Origin: Lentzea cavernae
GTDB taxonomy: Bacteria > Actinomycetota > Actinomycetes > Mycobacteriales > Pseudonocardiaceae
Direction of reading: 5' to 3'
NCBI RefSeq assembly: GCF_014653695.1
Contig: NZ_BNAR01000015.1
Coordinates: 62,001 to 126,000, forward strand
DNA length: 64,000 bases
Shown here: positions 43,565-51,836 of the stretch, one piece after another
How the letters are laid out: each line of letters opens with the position of its first letter
Position numbering within the stretch: the first letter of the stretch is position 1
Translations under genes and position numbers: made by a program
The notes under the pieces: generated by a model
Seen by the model: the letters and a program-made list of their open reading frames with translations, nothing else
Database searches by the model: none
Told to the model about the DNA's origin: nothing

Positions 43565-44845
43565 ATGTCCACGATGAAGACCGCCGCGCAGTTCTTCGCG
43601 CTGCGCACGCTCGTCCGCGGCTACGCGCTCCTGGGCGACCCGTACGCGGGCGTCATGGCCTCGCCGCCGGACCGCGACCCGTACCCCATGTACGAGAAGG
43701 TGCGCGCGAAGGGCGACATGGTGCGCAGCCGCATGGGCGCGTACGTCACGCCGAGCCGCGCGATCTGCGACTCGGTGCTGCGGGACAACAGGTTCATCAC
43801 CGCGACCTTCGACGAGGCGTCGATGGTGCCGATCACGCTCGTCCAGGACGGCGAGAAGATCGTGAACCCGGTGCAGGACTCGTTCCTGATGAAGAACCCG
43901 CCGGACCACACGCGGCTGCGCAAGCTCGTGCAGCCGTTCTTCACGCCCCGCGCGCTGAAGGACCGCACGGAGTCCATCAAGCGGATCGTGACCGACCACC
44001 TCGACCGGCTGGGCGACAGGTTCGACGTGGTCGCCGAGTTCGCCTCGCAGGTGCCGATCCAGGTCATCGCGGACCTGCTGGGCGTGCCGGACGAGAACAA
44101 GGAGATCTTCGCGCGCTGGGGCAGTTCGCTGGCCGAGACGCTCGACGGCGTGTGGTCGCACCAGCAGCTCAAGAACCTGCACGCCACGATCATCGAGTAC
44201 AACGACTTCATCGACGTCCTGATCGACGAGCGCCGCCGCGACCCGAAGGACGACATCGTCAGCCACCTGGTGACGCAGCACGAGGACCTCAGCCGCGAGG
44301 ACCTCGTCGCCACCACCGGGTTGCTGCTCTTCGCCGGGTTCGAGACGACGGTGAACCTGATCAGCAACGGCGTGCTGAAGGCGTTCGAGAACCCGCACAC
44401 CGTGGCGCCGCTGTCGCAGAGCCCCGAGTACGCCGAGGGGTTCGTGGAGGAGGTGCTGCGGCTCGACCCGCCCGTGCAGTACACGATCCGCTGGCCCAAG
44501 GAACGCCTGGAGCTCGCCGGCGTCTCGTTGCCGAAGGGCATGCCGGTGATGCTGATGCTGGCGGCCGCGAACCGCGACCCGCGCGTCTTCAAAGATCCGT
44601 TGAAGTTCGACCCGACGCGGTCCAACGCGCGCGAGCACCTCGCGTTCAGCGCGGGAATCCACTACTGCATCGGGGCGGGACTGAGCCGCATCGAGGGCTC
44701 GATCGCGTTGCACGAACTGTTCAAGCGCTTCCCGCACCTCGCCGCGGACGGCCCGGTCACGCGACGGAAGTCGAAGCTGATCCGCGGCGCGTTGCGACTT
44801 CCGGTTCGAGCAAACGAAACCAAACGGTCACTGGCCGTGAAGTAG
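43565..44845 (+). CDS. Cytochrome P450
   Basis: A 426-residue bacterial class-I-type P450. I-helix A-G-F-E-T-T (257-262), ExxR as Glu296-Arg299 in V-E-E-V-L-R-L, K-F-D-P-T-R, and heme loop F-S-A-G-I-H-Y-C-I-G with axial Cys368. The redox partner genes (ferredoxin, reductase) are not adjacent, so it relies on shared partners. Substrate unknown. It follows an AcnR-like regulator and may be controlled by the 24-bp palindrome. Confidence 0.94.
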   Translation: MSTMKTAAQFFALRTLVRGYALLGDPYAGVMASPPDRDPYPMYEKVRAKGDMVRSRMGAYVTPSRAICDSVLRDNRFITATFDEASMVPITLVQDGEKIVNPVQDSFLMKNPPDHTRLRKLVQPFFTPRALKDRTESIKRIVTDHLDRLGDRFDVVAEFASQVPIQVIADLLGVPDENKEIFARWGSSLAETLDGVWSHQQLKNLHATIIEYNDFIDVLIDERRRDPKDDIVSHLVTQHEDLSREDLVATTGLLLFAGFETTVNLISNGVLKAFENPHTVAPLSQSPEYAEGFVEEVLRLDPPVQYTIRWPKERLELAGVSLPKGMPVMLMLAAANRDPRVFKDPLKFDPTRSNAREHLAFSAGIHYCIGAGLSRIEGSIALHELFKRFPHLAADGPVTRRKSKLIRGALRLPVRANETKRSLAVK

Positions 44846-44948
44846 AGCTGACCCCGGGCGAAATTTGTTGCGGCGAGTGCTCGACTTCACCCGGCTGGAG
44901 CAATGTTCGTGCCCCAATGACACATCTCCGTAGTGCATGCTTGAAAGC

Positions 44949-44993
44949 GAGAGGGAGACCCGCCGCACCGCCGCCGCGACGGGCCTCCCTCTC
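44949..44993. terminator. Long hairpin between convergent P450 and POT transporter genes
   Basis: GAGAGGGAG-A-CCCG pairs with CGGG-C-CTCCCTCTC (one mismatched pair) across a 17-base loop. It serves both strands. Confidence 0.78.
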
Positions 44994-45011
44994 ACCTGTT
45001 CCTCCGGCGAC

Positions 45012-46487
45012 CTACTCGACGCCCGCCATCAGCTTCTTGATGGCCGGAGCCGCCACCGCGAGCGCGACACCGAGGACCACGGCCGCGCCGCCCAGCGTGA
45101 AGAAGTACGCCGAGGGGCTCGTCGTGTAGAACTTCACGAGCTGCGCGGCCACACCGGTGCCGGCGGAGACCGCGAGGAACCACAGGCTCATCGTCTGCGA
45201 CGCGAACGCCTTGGGCGCCAGCTTCGTCGTGACCGACAGGCCTACCGGCGAGAGCATGAGCTCACCCGCGGTCATGATCAGGAACATCAGCACCAGCCAC
45301 AGCGGCGTCACCTTGCCGTCGGCGGCCGAGTTGCTCGCGAAGTACATGAGCACGAACGACAGGCCGACGAGCACCAGGGCACCGGCGAACTTGCGCGGGG
45401 TCGACGGGGCGCGGGTGCCGAGCTTGAGCCACAGCCACGCGAACACCGGCGCCAGCGCGATGATCATGATCGGGTTGATCGACTGGAACCAGGCGACCGG
45501 GAACTCCCAGCCGAACACGTGGTTGTCGACGTTCGAGTCGGCGAACTCCGCGATGACCGACGCGCTCTGCTCGAAGATCAGCCAGAACATCGCCGCCGCG
45601 ATGAACAGCGGGATGTACGCGAGGACGCGCGGCTTCTCCTGCGGCAGCGTCTTCTTGCTGCGGTACATGACGGTGAAGTACGTGATCGGCAGGACGATCG
45701 ACAGGATGCTGATCATCAGGATGACGCCCTCGACGTCACCGAGAAGGTACGAGACGACGCCGATCACGCCGATGGCGACCGCGATGCCACCGATGAAGCC
45801 GTAGACGCGGCCCTTCTCCTTCGGGTGCAACGGGTTCGTCGGCACGGCGGCCGAGCCGCGCAGGTGCTTGCGGCCCATCCGGTACTGGATCAGGCCGGCG
45901 GCCATGCCGATCGCGGCGACGGCGAACCCGGCGTGGAAGCCGATGCCGTCCGCGAGCGCGCCGGTGATCAGCGGCGACACGAAGCCACCGATGTTGATCG
46001 CCATGTAGAACACCGTGAAGCCGGCGTCACGACGTGTGTCGTCGCGGTCGTAGAGGCCGCCGACGACGGTCGAGATGTTCGGCTTGAGCAGGCCGGTGCC
46101 GGCGACGATGAAGATCAGGCCCAGGTAGACGCCCGTGATGCCGATCGGGATCGCCAGCGCGATGTGACCGCACATGATCAGCACGCCGCCGTAGAACGTC
46201 GCGCGCTGGCCGCCCCACACGCGGTCGGCGAGCCAGCCGCCCGCGACACCGGACATGTAGACCGCCGTGCCGTAGATGGCGACGACCGACAGCGCGAGCG
46301 CCTTGTCGACGCCGAGACCGCCCTCGGACACGGCTGTCCACAGGTAGAGGCCGAGGATGGCCTTCATCCCGTAGAACGAGAAACGTTCCCAGAGTTCGGT
46401 GAAGAACAGCGTGGACAGGCCCCGGGGGTGCCCGAAGAACCCCTTGTCCTGGTTGGAGATGCTGGCGCTAGGGGCGCTCACAGTCAT
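45012..46487 (-). CDS. POT/PTR family proton-coupled oligopeptide transporter
   Basis: A 491-residue MFS-type symporter with about 14 TM helices. The N-terminal helix carries the POT E-L-W-E-R-F-S-F-Y-G-M motif (proton coupling ExxERFxYY), then G-G-W-L-A-D-R, G-L-L-K-P-N-I-S-T and F-Y-M-A-I-N-I-G. Imports di- and tripeptides, a natural fit with the secreted tripeptidyl aminopeptidases 10 kb away (inference). Confidence 0.93.
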   Translation of the reverse strand: MTVSAPSASISNQDKGFFGHPRGLSTLFFTELWERFSFYGMKAILGLYLWTAVSEGGLGVDKALALSVVAIYGTAVYMSGVAGGWLADRVWGGQRATFYGGVLIMCGHIALAIPIGITGVYLGLIFIVAGTGLLKPNISTVVGGLYDRDDTRRDAGFTVFYMAINIGGFVSPLITGALADGIGFHAGFAVAAIGMAAGLIQYRMGRKHLRGSAAVPTNPLHPKEKGRVYGFIGGIAVAIGVIGVVSYLLGDVEGVILMISILSIVLPITYFTVMYRSKKTLPQEKPRVLAYIPLFIAAAMFWLIFEQSASVIAEFADSNVDNHVFGWEFPVAWFQSINPIMIIALAPVFAWLWLKLGTRAPSTPRKFAGALVLVGLSFVLMYFASNSAADGKVTPLWLVLMFLIMTAGELMLSPVGLSVTTKLAPKAFASQTMSLWFLAVSAGTGVAAQLVKFYTTSPSAYFFTLGGAAVVLGVALAVAAPAIKKLMAGVE

Positions 46488-46629
46488 CGTCCTCTCGTGT
46501 CAACGATGTCACGGTGATCCGGTCGAGATTACGCCGAACGCGTGTACGGCTTGCAAATCAGGTTGCGTCCGAGTGGCCCAGCTCTCACGCCGGCGTGCGG
46601 GGTCGGCCAGGATTTGATGCACTGCTGGG

Positions 46630-47193
46630 ATGGACTTGATCCAGGCGCACGGCATGGCGATGACGGAGTTCGACCGGAGGGTGCGGGAGGTCGCACCGGA
46701 CCAGTGGGAACTCGGCACCCCCTGCCGGGAGTGGTCGGTCAGAGACCTCATCGGCCACCTCGTCCACGAGCAGCTCTGGGCCCCAGAGTTGCTCGCCGGG
46801 TGCACCGTGAAACAGGTCGGCGACAGGTTCGACCACGACAACCTGGGAGACGACCCGCTCGTGTCCTGGGTCGTGGCGGCCACGGCGGCGCGCGAGGCGT
46901 GGCTGGAGCCGTCCGCGCTGGCGAAGTCCGTGAGCGTGTCGAGCGGGACGATGAACTCCGAGGAGTACTGCTGGCAGATGACAGCGGACCTCGCGGTCCA
47001 CGCCTGGGACCTGGCGCGCTCGATCGGCGCGGACGAGCGGATCGACCCCGAGCTCGCGTCGGCCGTCCTCGCCTACGTGGAGAGCAACATCGACGACTGG
47101 AGCGGCTCGTCGATGTTCGATTCACCGGTTCCGGTCTCCTCGGGGGCGGACGACCAAACACGACTGATCGGGCTCCTGGGACGCAAGCCCTAG
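46630..47193 (+). CDS. TIGR03086-type DinB-like metal-binding protein
   Basis: A 187-residue four-helix-bundle protein of the mycothiol-dependent maleylpyruvate isomerase-like group. Features are T-P-C-R-E-W-S-V-R-D-L-I-G-H-L-V, with a metal His, D-L-A-V-H-A-W-D-L-A-R-S-I-G and a C-terminal acidic segment. Members are often thiol-dependent enzymes; the substrate here is unknown. Followed by a hairpin. Confidence 0.85.
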   Translation: MDLIQAHGMAMTEFDRRVREVAPDQWELGTPCREWSVRDLIGHLVHEQLWAPELLAGCTVKQVGDRFDHDNLGDDPLVSWVVAATAAREAWLEPSALAKSVSVSSGTMNSEEYCWQMTADLAVHAWDLARSIGADERIDPELASAVLAYVESNIDDWSGSSMFDSPVPVSSGADDQTRLIGLLGRKP

Positions 47194-47207
47194 GTCCCCG
47201 GTGTTGA

Positions 47208-47255
47208 AGCGCCCCGCTCCGCATCCCCCTGGTGCCTCCTGCGAGGCGGGGCGCT
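47208..47255. terminator. Hairpin after the DinB-like gene
   Basis: AGCGCCCCGC and GCGGGGCGCT are perfect 10-bp arms with a 28-base loop, starting 15 bases past the stop. Confidence 0.6.
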
Positions 47256-47319
47256 CCTCCCCCGGTCGCGACCTCCAGATCCCCCCGGACTGGCGGCCGC
47301 ACCGCATTTCTACAGGCAG

Positions 47320-47373
47320 ATCGTTGTCCGGTGTCGTGGCGTTCTGAGCGGACAACGACCTCCGGACAACGAT
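47320..47373. repeat. Three copies of a GGACAACGA motif in a convergent gap
   Basis: ATCGTTGTCCGG (47320-47331) is the exact complement of CCGGACAACGAT (47362-47373), and CGGACAACGA recurs at 47349-47358. This could be a hairpin for the convergent GNAT gene or a protein-binding array. Confidence 0.6.
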
Positions 47374-47406
47374 TCGGTCACCCCGGACGCGGCGCTGCCC
47401 TGAACG

Positions 47407-47874
47407 TCAGACGACCTCCTGCTCCAGGGTGACGCACCTGATGCCGACCGCGTCGAGGTGCTCGCTGACCCGCACGAACCCGGCGCTCTCGTAGAACCTG
47501 ATGTTGTCGTCGCTCTCGGCCCCGGTGAACAACCAGACGACGTTCACGGCAGCGGGCGCGCTCTCGCTGATCGCCCGCAGGAGCCTGCGCCCGACGCCAC
47601 CGCCCTGGACGTCCGGCGCGACGGCCAACCGCGCGACCTCCATCCGCTCCCCGTCGACCCGGCTGCGCACGGACCCCACGAGCCTCGCCCCGGCGAACGC
47701 CCCGAGCGCGGGCGTGCCGTCGGCGAGGTGCGCGCGGATCCCGTCGAGCGTCTCGACGAGCGGCGGCAGGTCCCACGCCCCGTAGCGGCGCGCCTCCTGG
47801 AGGTACGCGGCGCGCTGGACCGTCATGACCTCACCGGCGTGCTCCTCCGTCAGAGGTCCGATGTGGACGGTCAC
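47407..47874 (-). CDS. GNAT family N-acetyltransferase
   Basis: A 155-residue acetyltransferase. The acetyl-CoA loop is V-A-P-D-V-Q-G-G-G-V-G-R-R-L-L; the core strand R-M-E-V-A-R-L-A-V-A-P precedes it and I-R-F-Y-E-S-A-G-F follows. GTG 47874 overlaps the DUF4262 stop by 4 bp, so the two are coupled. Acceptor substrate unknown. Confidence 0.88.
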   Translation of the reverse strand: MTVHIGPLTEEHAGEVMTVQRAAYLQEARRYGAWDLPPLVETLDGIRAHLADGTPALGAFAGARLVGSVRSRVDGERMEVARLAVAPDVQGGGVGRRLLRAISESAPAAVNVVWLFTGAESDDNIRFYESAGFVRVSEHLDAVGIRCVTLEQEVV

Positions 47875-48371
47875 GGTCCGGTGACCCCCGGCGTCCAGCT
47901 CTCCGGCAGACCGCTCTCCGTGAGGATGATCTGGTGGTCGCCGAACCCCTGCGGCGCGTCCGGCTGCCACGGCCACTGCCCCTGCGGGGTGGGCACGATG
48001 ATCTGCAGCGCGGCGAAGTCCGACCCGTCGTAGAGCAGGTACGCGCTCCCGAAGAACTCGGGGTAGAACCCCTTGTAGACCCGCTCGAACGCGATCGGCA
48101 CGCCCTCGAAGAAGTCGTGGTAGAGCTGCCCCGGCACGAACCGCTCGCCACCGCTGGCCCGCTTCACGTACATGTTGACCAGGTTCTCGCCCATGCCCTG
48201 CGGCAGCCCGATCACGACGGCCTCGGCCACCCCGAACCGCCGCCAGGCCCCCACCGAGAACACGTACCCCGGCCCCTCGGCGTCGGGGTTCACGACGATG
48301 TTGGTGTGGCCGTGCCGGTCGGCCGCGGACAGCAGCCGCGCCCTCAGCTCGATGTCTTCGTCGGAAAGCAC
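47871..48371 (-). CDS. DUF4262 family protein
   Basis: A 166-residue soluble protein. The pattern G-H-T-N-I-V-V ... G-P-G-Y-V-F-S-V-G-A-W-R-R-F-G-V-A-E-A-V-V-I-G-L-P and Y-P-E-F-F-G-S-A matches DUF4262, whose function is unknown; members are common in actinobacteria near small regulatory genes. Coupled to the GNAT gene. Confidence 0.85.
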   Translation of the reverse strand: MLSDEDIELRARLLSAADRHGHTNIVVNPDAEGPGYVFSVGAWRRFGVAEAVVIGLPQGMGENLVNMYVKRASGGERFVPGQLYHDFFEGVPIAFERVYKGFYPEFFGSAYLLYDGSDFAALQIIVPTPQGQWPWQPDAPQGFGDHQIILTESGLPESWTPGVTGP

Positions 48372-48498
48372 GGCACCCAGCCTACGGCACCGTTCCGGCG
48401 CCTTATGCCTGCTTGGAGCTGGTCCAACTCTCCCACCTTCAGGCAGATTTGGCGCGAAACGATAGAGCTTTCGCGGGTCCCGGCCCTACCTTCCGTGG

Positions 48499-49335
48499 AT
48501 GCCCAAGAGATCGTCCAGCGTGGTGGGCCGCGAGTTCGGCAACGGCGTGCGAGCCGCCGTCGAAAGCACCGGCATGACCCAGCGCCAGCTCGCCGAAGCA
48601 CTTGGCTGGCAAGAGGCCAAGCTGTCCGACATGCTCGCCGGCAAGGGCGGTGTCAACGAGTCCGAGGTTCGCGAACTCCTCGCCTACTGCCGCACACCGC
48701 TCGAGGAACGCGAGCGGCTGCTCGAGCTGTTCAGCGAGCAAGGAAGCGTCTACCTGCAGATTCCAGCCGAAGGTGTGCCGGATCAGGTCCGCACGCTGAT
48801 CAGCCACGAGAAGGAGGCCATCGAGATCACCGACTGGTCGATGATCCTCGTTCCAGGCCTGCTTCAAACCTACGAGTACGTCGAGGCTGTCACGGCAAAA
48901 GCCCAGACAGTCTCAGAGGAGAACATCCCCAAGACCGTTGCGGCGAGAGCCGCCCGAGCGGAGATTCTCGAATACACCCGGACGTTCACGTTCTACGTGC
49001 ACGAGCAGGCACTGTGGCTTCCGGTCGGTGGCGAGGAGGTCTGGCGCGAGCAGCTCGCCCATCTGCTGCGGTTGTCGGTGCGGAAGTACATCAGCATCCG
49101 GATCGTCCCGAGATCGATCGGCATGCACGCAGGCACATGCGGTGACTTCCGGCTGATGAAGTTCCCGAAGTACCCGCCGGTCGTCTACATCGAGAGCGTC
49201 CGGTGCTGCTTGTTCTTCGACGACAAGGAAACCGTCGACACCTACGAGAACATCCTGAAGGACCTCGCGGCCGGCGCATTGGATGAGGAACAATCGAGGG
49301 CGGTGATCAACAGCATCTTGGAGGGCCTCCAATGA
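48499..49335 (+). CDS. XRE family regulator with DUF5753 domain
   Basis: A 278-residue regulator. HTH about residues 25-50 (T-Q-R-Q-L-A-E-A-L-G-W-Q-E-A-K-L-S-D-M-L-A-G), then the DUF5753 sensor domain (I-L-V-P-G-L-L-Q-T-Y-E-Y; A-A-R-A-A-R-A-E; F-Y-V-H-E-Q-A-L; I-R-I-V-P-R). Such proteins (BldB/AbaA-like units) occur in many copies with a small DUF397 partner and control development and metabolism in streptomycetes. Overlaps the DUF397 gene by 4 bp. Confidence 0.93.
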   Translation: MPKRSSSVVGREFGNGVRAAVESTGMTQRQLAEALGWQEAKLSDMLAGKGGVNESEVRELLAYCRTPLEERERLLELFSEQGSVYLQIPAEGVPDQVRTLISHEKEAIEITDWSMILVPGLLQTYEYVEAVTAKAQTVSEENIPKTVAARAARAEILEYTRTFTFYVHEQALWLPVGGEEVWREQLAHLLRLSVRKYISIRIVPRSIGMHAGTCGDFRLMKFPKYPPVVYIESVRCCLFFDDKETVDTYENILKDLAAGALDEEQSRAVINSILEGLQ

Positions 49336-49511
49336 CGAACTGGCGCAAGAGCAGCTATAGCGGAGATGGCAACAACTGCGTCGAGGTCGGCACCGGTGTC
49401 GGCATCCGGGACAGCAAGGCGCCCGCCACCCACCTGCCCGTGAGCGCGCAGGCGTGGACGGCGTTCCTGAAGGTGGCCTCAGCCGAGGTATCGGCAGCCG
49501 TCGAGCAGTAG
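49332..49511 (+). CDS. DUF397 small protein, partner of the XRE-DUF5753 regulator
   Basis: A 59-residue protein, M-T-N-W-R-K-S-S-Y-S-G-D-G-N-N-C-V-E-V-G, then I-R-D-S-K and W-T-A-F-L at the C-terminal half, exactly the DUF397 pattern. ATG 49332 overlaps the regulator stop (ATGA). Paired DUF397 proteins bind or modulate their XRE partner. The final 33 bp overlap the convergent TetR gene. Confidence 0.92.
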   Translation: MTNWRKSSYSGDGNNCVEVGTGVGIRDSKAPATHLPVSAQAWTAFLKVASAEVSAAVEQ

Positions 49512-50054
49512 GCCGATGGCGAACCGCGCGTCGTAGTCGGGGCCTGCTGTCTCGGCTCCCGCGCAGATGTCGCCGATCGCGCGGAGCAGGTGCAGGGGTG
49601 GGATGCCCGCCCTGATCTCACCCGCTTCGCGCGCCGCGTCGAGGATCTCGGCGAGCACCGGCAGGAGCCGCTCGAGGAAAAGCCCGTGCAGGGCGGTGAA
49701 GCCGTCGGGGTCGTTGCGGCTCGCGGCGGCGAGGCCGTGCTTGGTCACCAGGAAGTTCACGAAGAGGTCCACCCAGTCCCGCAGCGCCGCGAACGGCGAC
49801 TCCGCCGACGCGAGCAGCGCGGGCCCGGCCTCGGCGCACGCGTCGACCTGGTGCCGGTAGACGGCCACGACCAGGTCCGCCCGCGTCGGGAAGTGCCGGT
49901 AGATCGTCCCCATGCCCACGCCCGCCTCGGCGGCGATGCGGCGCACCGGCGCGTCCACCCCGTCGGTGACGAACACCGCCGCGGCGGCGTCGAGCAGCGC
50001 CTTCTCGTTGCGCCGCGCGTCCGAGCGCTTCGCGGTCGACTCCTTCGCACCCAC
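49479..50054 (-). CDS. TetR/AcrR family transcriptional regulator
   Basis: A 191-residue repressor. HTH region: A-L-L-D-A-A-A-A-V-F-V-T-D-G-V-D-A-P-V-R-R-I-A-A-E-A-G-V-G-M-G-T-I-Y-R-H-F. GTG 50054 is chosen since GAGAGGAG lies 7 bases upstream; the open frame extends to 50096. Divergent from an alpha/beta hydrolase, with repeated CGGAAC-GCTCCG sites between. Confidence 0.9.
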   Translation of the reverse strand: MGAKESTAKRSDARRNEKALLDAAAAVFVTDGVDAPVRRIAAEAGVGMGTIYRHFPTRADLVVAVYRHQVDACAEAGPALLASAESPFAALRDWVDLFVNFLVTKHGLAAASRNDPDGFTALHGLFLERLLPVLAEILDAAREAGEIRAGIPPLHLLRAIGDICAGAETAGPDYDARFAIGLLLDGCRYLG

Positions 50055-50088
50055 GCGGGCACTCCTCTCCACCACGGCACTTGCCAAG

Positions 50089-50133
50089 CGGAACACTGCT
50101 CCGTATATTCGGAACCACGCTCCGGTTCGGAGC
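50089..50133. promoter_or_regulatory. Operator array and -10 box between TetR and hydrolase genes
   Basis: CGGAACACTGCTCCG (50089-50103) and CGGAACCACGCTCCG (50110-50124) are spaced exactly 21 bp, two helical turns, around TATATT (50104-50109). The second is extended by an inverted half CGGAGC (50128-50133). Confidence 0.7.
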
Positions 50134-50170
50134 CTATCAGCTTCCCCAAGCCTTCCAGAAGGACCTCGTC

Positions 50171-51097
50171 ATGCCTGTGACCAGCACCGCGCTCCCCACC
50201 TTCACCACCGGGACCATCAGCGTCAAACCGGTCGTCCTGCCCGCCCCGGACCGCGGCGACGACCTTCAGGTGCGCGTGTCCGCACCGGTCTCCGGCAGCG
50301 GCCTCCCGATCATCCTGCTGGCCCACGGCTTCAGCGGGTCGATGTCGGGCTACGACCCGTTGGTGGACTTCTGGACGGACAACGGTTTCGTCGTCGTCCA
50401 GCCGACGTTCCTCGACTCGCTCACCCTCGGCCTCACGCCCGCCGACCCCCGCCACCCGGACATCGCGCGGGTGCGCGTCGAGGACGTCCAGCGCGTGCTC
50501 GACGACCTCGACCAGCTGCTCGGCGCGGTCCCCGGCCTCTCCGAACGCGCCGACCGCGACCGCATCGCCGTCGCCGGCCACTCCTGGGGAGCGCAGACCG
50601 TCGGCATGCTCCTCGGCGCCCGCGTCCTCGACGAGAACGGGCAGCCGGGACCCGACCTGTCCGACCCGCGGGTGAAGGCCGGCGTGCTCTTCGCGGCGAC
50701 CGGGTTCGGCGGCGACACCCTGACCCCGTTCGCACGGGACAACTTCGGCTCGTTCATGTCCCCCGACTTCGAACGGCTGACCACGCCGTTCCTCGCCGTC
50801 GCCGGCGACGCGGACCAGTCGATGCTCAGCACCCGCGGCCCCGACTGGTTCACCGACGTCTACCACCACGCCCCCGGCGCCCGCGGCCTGCTCACCTTGT
50901 TCGAAGGCGAGCACTCGCTCGGCGGCATCCACGGCTACAACGTCACCGACACCACCGACGAGAGCGTCGAGCGCGTCGCGCTGATCCGCCGGGTGGCGTG
51001 GGCGTTCCTGCGCGACGCCCTGGGGGTCGACGACCTCGCGTGGAAGCAGGTGCGGGCGGAGGACCTCGCCCCGGCAGGCCGCCTCGACGTGAGGTGA
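50171..51097 (+). CDS. Alpha/beta hydrolase
   Basis: A 308-residue hydrolase of the dienelactone/chlorophyllase-like group. L-L-A-H-G-F-S-G (oxyanion), nucleophile in A-G-H-S-W-G-A-Q, acid around A-G-D-A-D-Q-S-M, and His in E-G-E-H-S-L-G-G. ATG 50171 has AAGGA 7 bases upstream. The TetR regulator on the other strand probably represses it. Substrate unknown; an ester or lipid-like compound is possible. Confidence 0.88.
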   Translation: MPVTSTALPTFTTGTISVKPVVLPAPDRGDDLQVRVSAPVSGSGLPIILLAHGFSGSMSGYDPLVDFWTDNGFVVVQPTFLDSLTLGLTPADPRHPDIARVRVEDVQRVLDDLDQLLGAVPGLSERADRDRIAVAGHSWGAQTVGMLLGARVLDENGQPGPDLSDPRVKAGVLFAATGFGGDTLTPFARDNFGSFMSPDFERLTTPFLAVAGDADQSMLSTRGPDWFTDVYHHAPGARGLLTLFEGEHSLGGIHGYNVTDTTDESVERVALIRRVAWAFLRDALGVDDLAWKQVRAEDLAPAGRLDVR

Positions 51098-51120
51098 GCC
51101 GACACTGACCACCCGATCGT

Positions 51121-51151
51121 GTGCGTGGCTTGGAGACCTTCCAAGCCGCAC
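51121..51151 (+). terminator. Hairpin after the hydrolase
   Basis: GTGC/GGCTTGGA pairs with TCCAAGCC/GCAC with a 2-base bulge and 5-base loop, 23 bases past the stop, separating this gene from the toxin operon. Confidence 0.65.
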
Positions 51152-51170
51152 ACTTCGATCGGGGGGTCAG

Positions 51171-51836
51171 ATGTCGTTCGCTGATGTCTCGGCTCTGTTG
51201 AGCCGGGTCGCCGAGTTGGCCGCGCAGGCACTTCAGGCGTTGCGGCACGTGTCCGACAGCGCCGAGGACTGCGGCAAGCTGATCACGGAGTCCACAGCGG
51301 GCACGACGAACGAGTACGAGGCCTCAGCGATCACGGCCGACTTCGAGGCGGTGCGCGCTGGGGCTTTGCTGCAGTGCAAGGCGCTAGAAGCCGCGCTGCA
51401 GGGCGTGGAGCAGATCCGGGCCCGGTTCGAGGTGGGCGCCACGCCCGCAGCGGAGCCGACCTGGGCCGAGCAGCGCCGACGACACCTGCCGTCGTACATC
51501 ACCAGCGGCTTCTACCTCGACCCCGACGGCTACACCGAACTCGTCCAAAGCGGAAGCGAACCCGACGGCGAACACAAACGCATCAACGATCACCTGGTCG
51601 AAGTGGAAGCAATTCCACCAAGGCAGGTCGAAACGAGCAAGCATGTCGAAATGAAGGTCGCTTGGCGCATGCGGCACAGCGGCATCGACCGAGTTGACCT
51701 TGTCATAAATGAAGAGCTGTGCACGGGCCGCTTCTCCTGCACGGTTTTACTACCGGACGTGCTCCTACCGGGCCAGACTCTCGTAATTCACGATCCGGTA
51801 AAGTCGCATGAGATCTGCGGAAGGGACGATTCGTGA
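51171..51836 (+). CDS. Putative DNA deaminase toxin, SCP1.201/DddA-like
   Basis: A 221-residue protein. Residues 1-90 are helical (A-D-V-S-A-L-L-S-R-V-A-E-L-A-A-Q-A-L-Q-A-L), resembling the helical N-terminal parts of exported polymorphic toxins. The C-terminal half (about 107-210) matches SCP1.201-like deaminases: L-P-S-Y-I-T-S-G-F-Y, the catalytic H158-V-E160 (S-K-H-V-E-M-K-V-A-W), and a zinc Cys pair in C184-T-G-R-F-S-C190, followed by L-L-P-D-V-L-L-P-G-Q-T-L. This family contains the double-strand cytosine deaminase DddA. GGGGGG precedes the ATG. The stop overlaps the next gene (GTGA), an Imm1-type immunity protein, the standard partner. No secretion-system gene is nearby. Confidence 0.82.
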   Translation: MSFADVSALLSRVAELAAQALQALRHVSDSAEDCGKLITESTAGTTNEYEASAITADFEAVRAGALLQCKALEAALQGVEQIRARFEVGATPAAEPTWAEQRRRHLPSYITSGFYLDPDGYTELVQSGSEPDGEHKRINDHLVEVEAIPPRQVETSKHVEMKVAWRMRHSGIDRVDLVINEELCTGRFSCTVLLPDVLLPGQTLVIHDPVKSHEICGRDDS

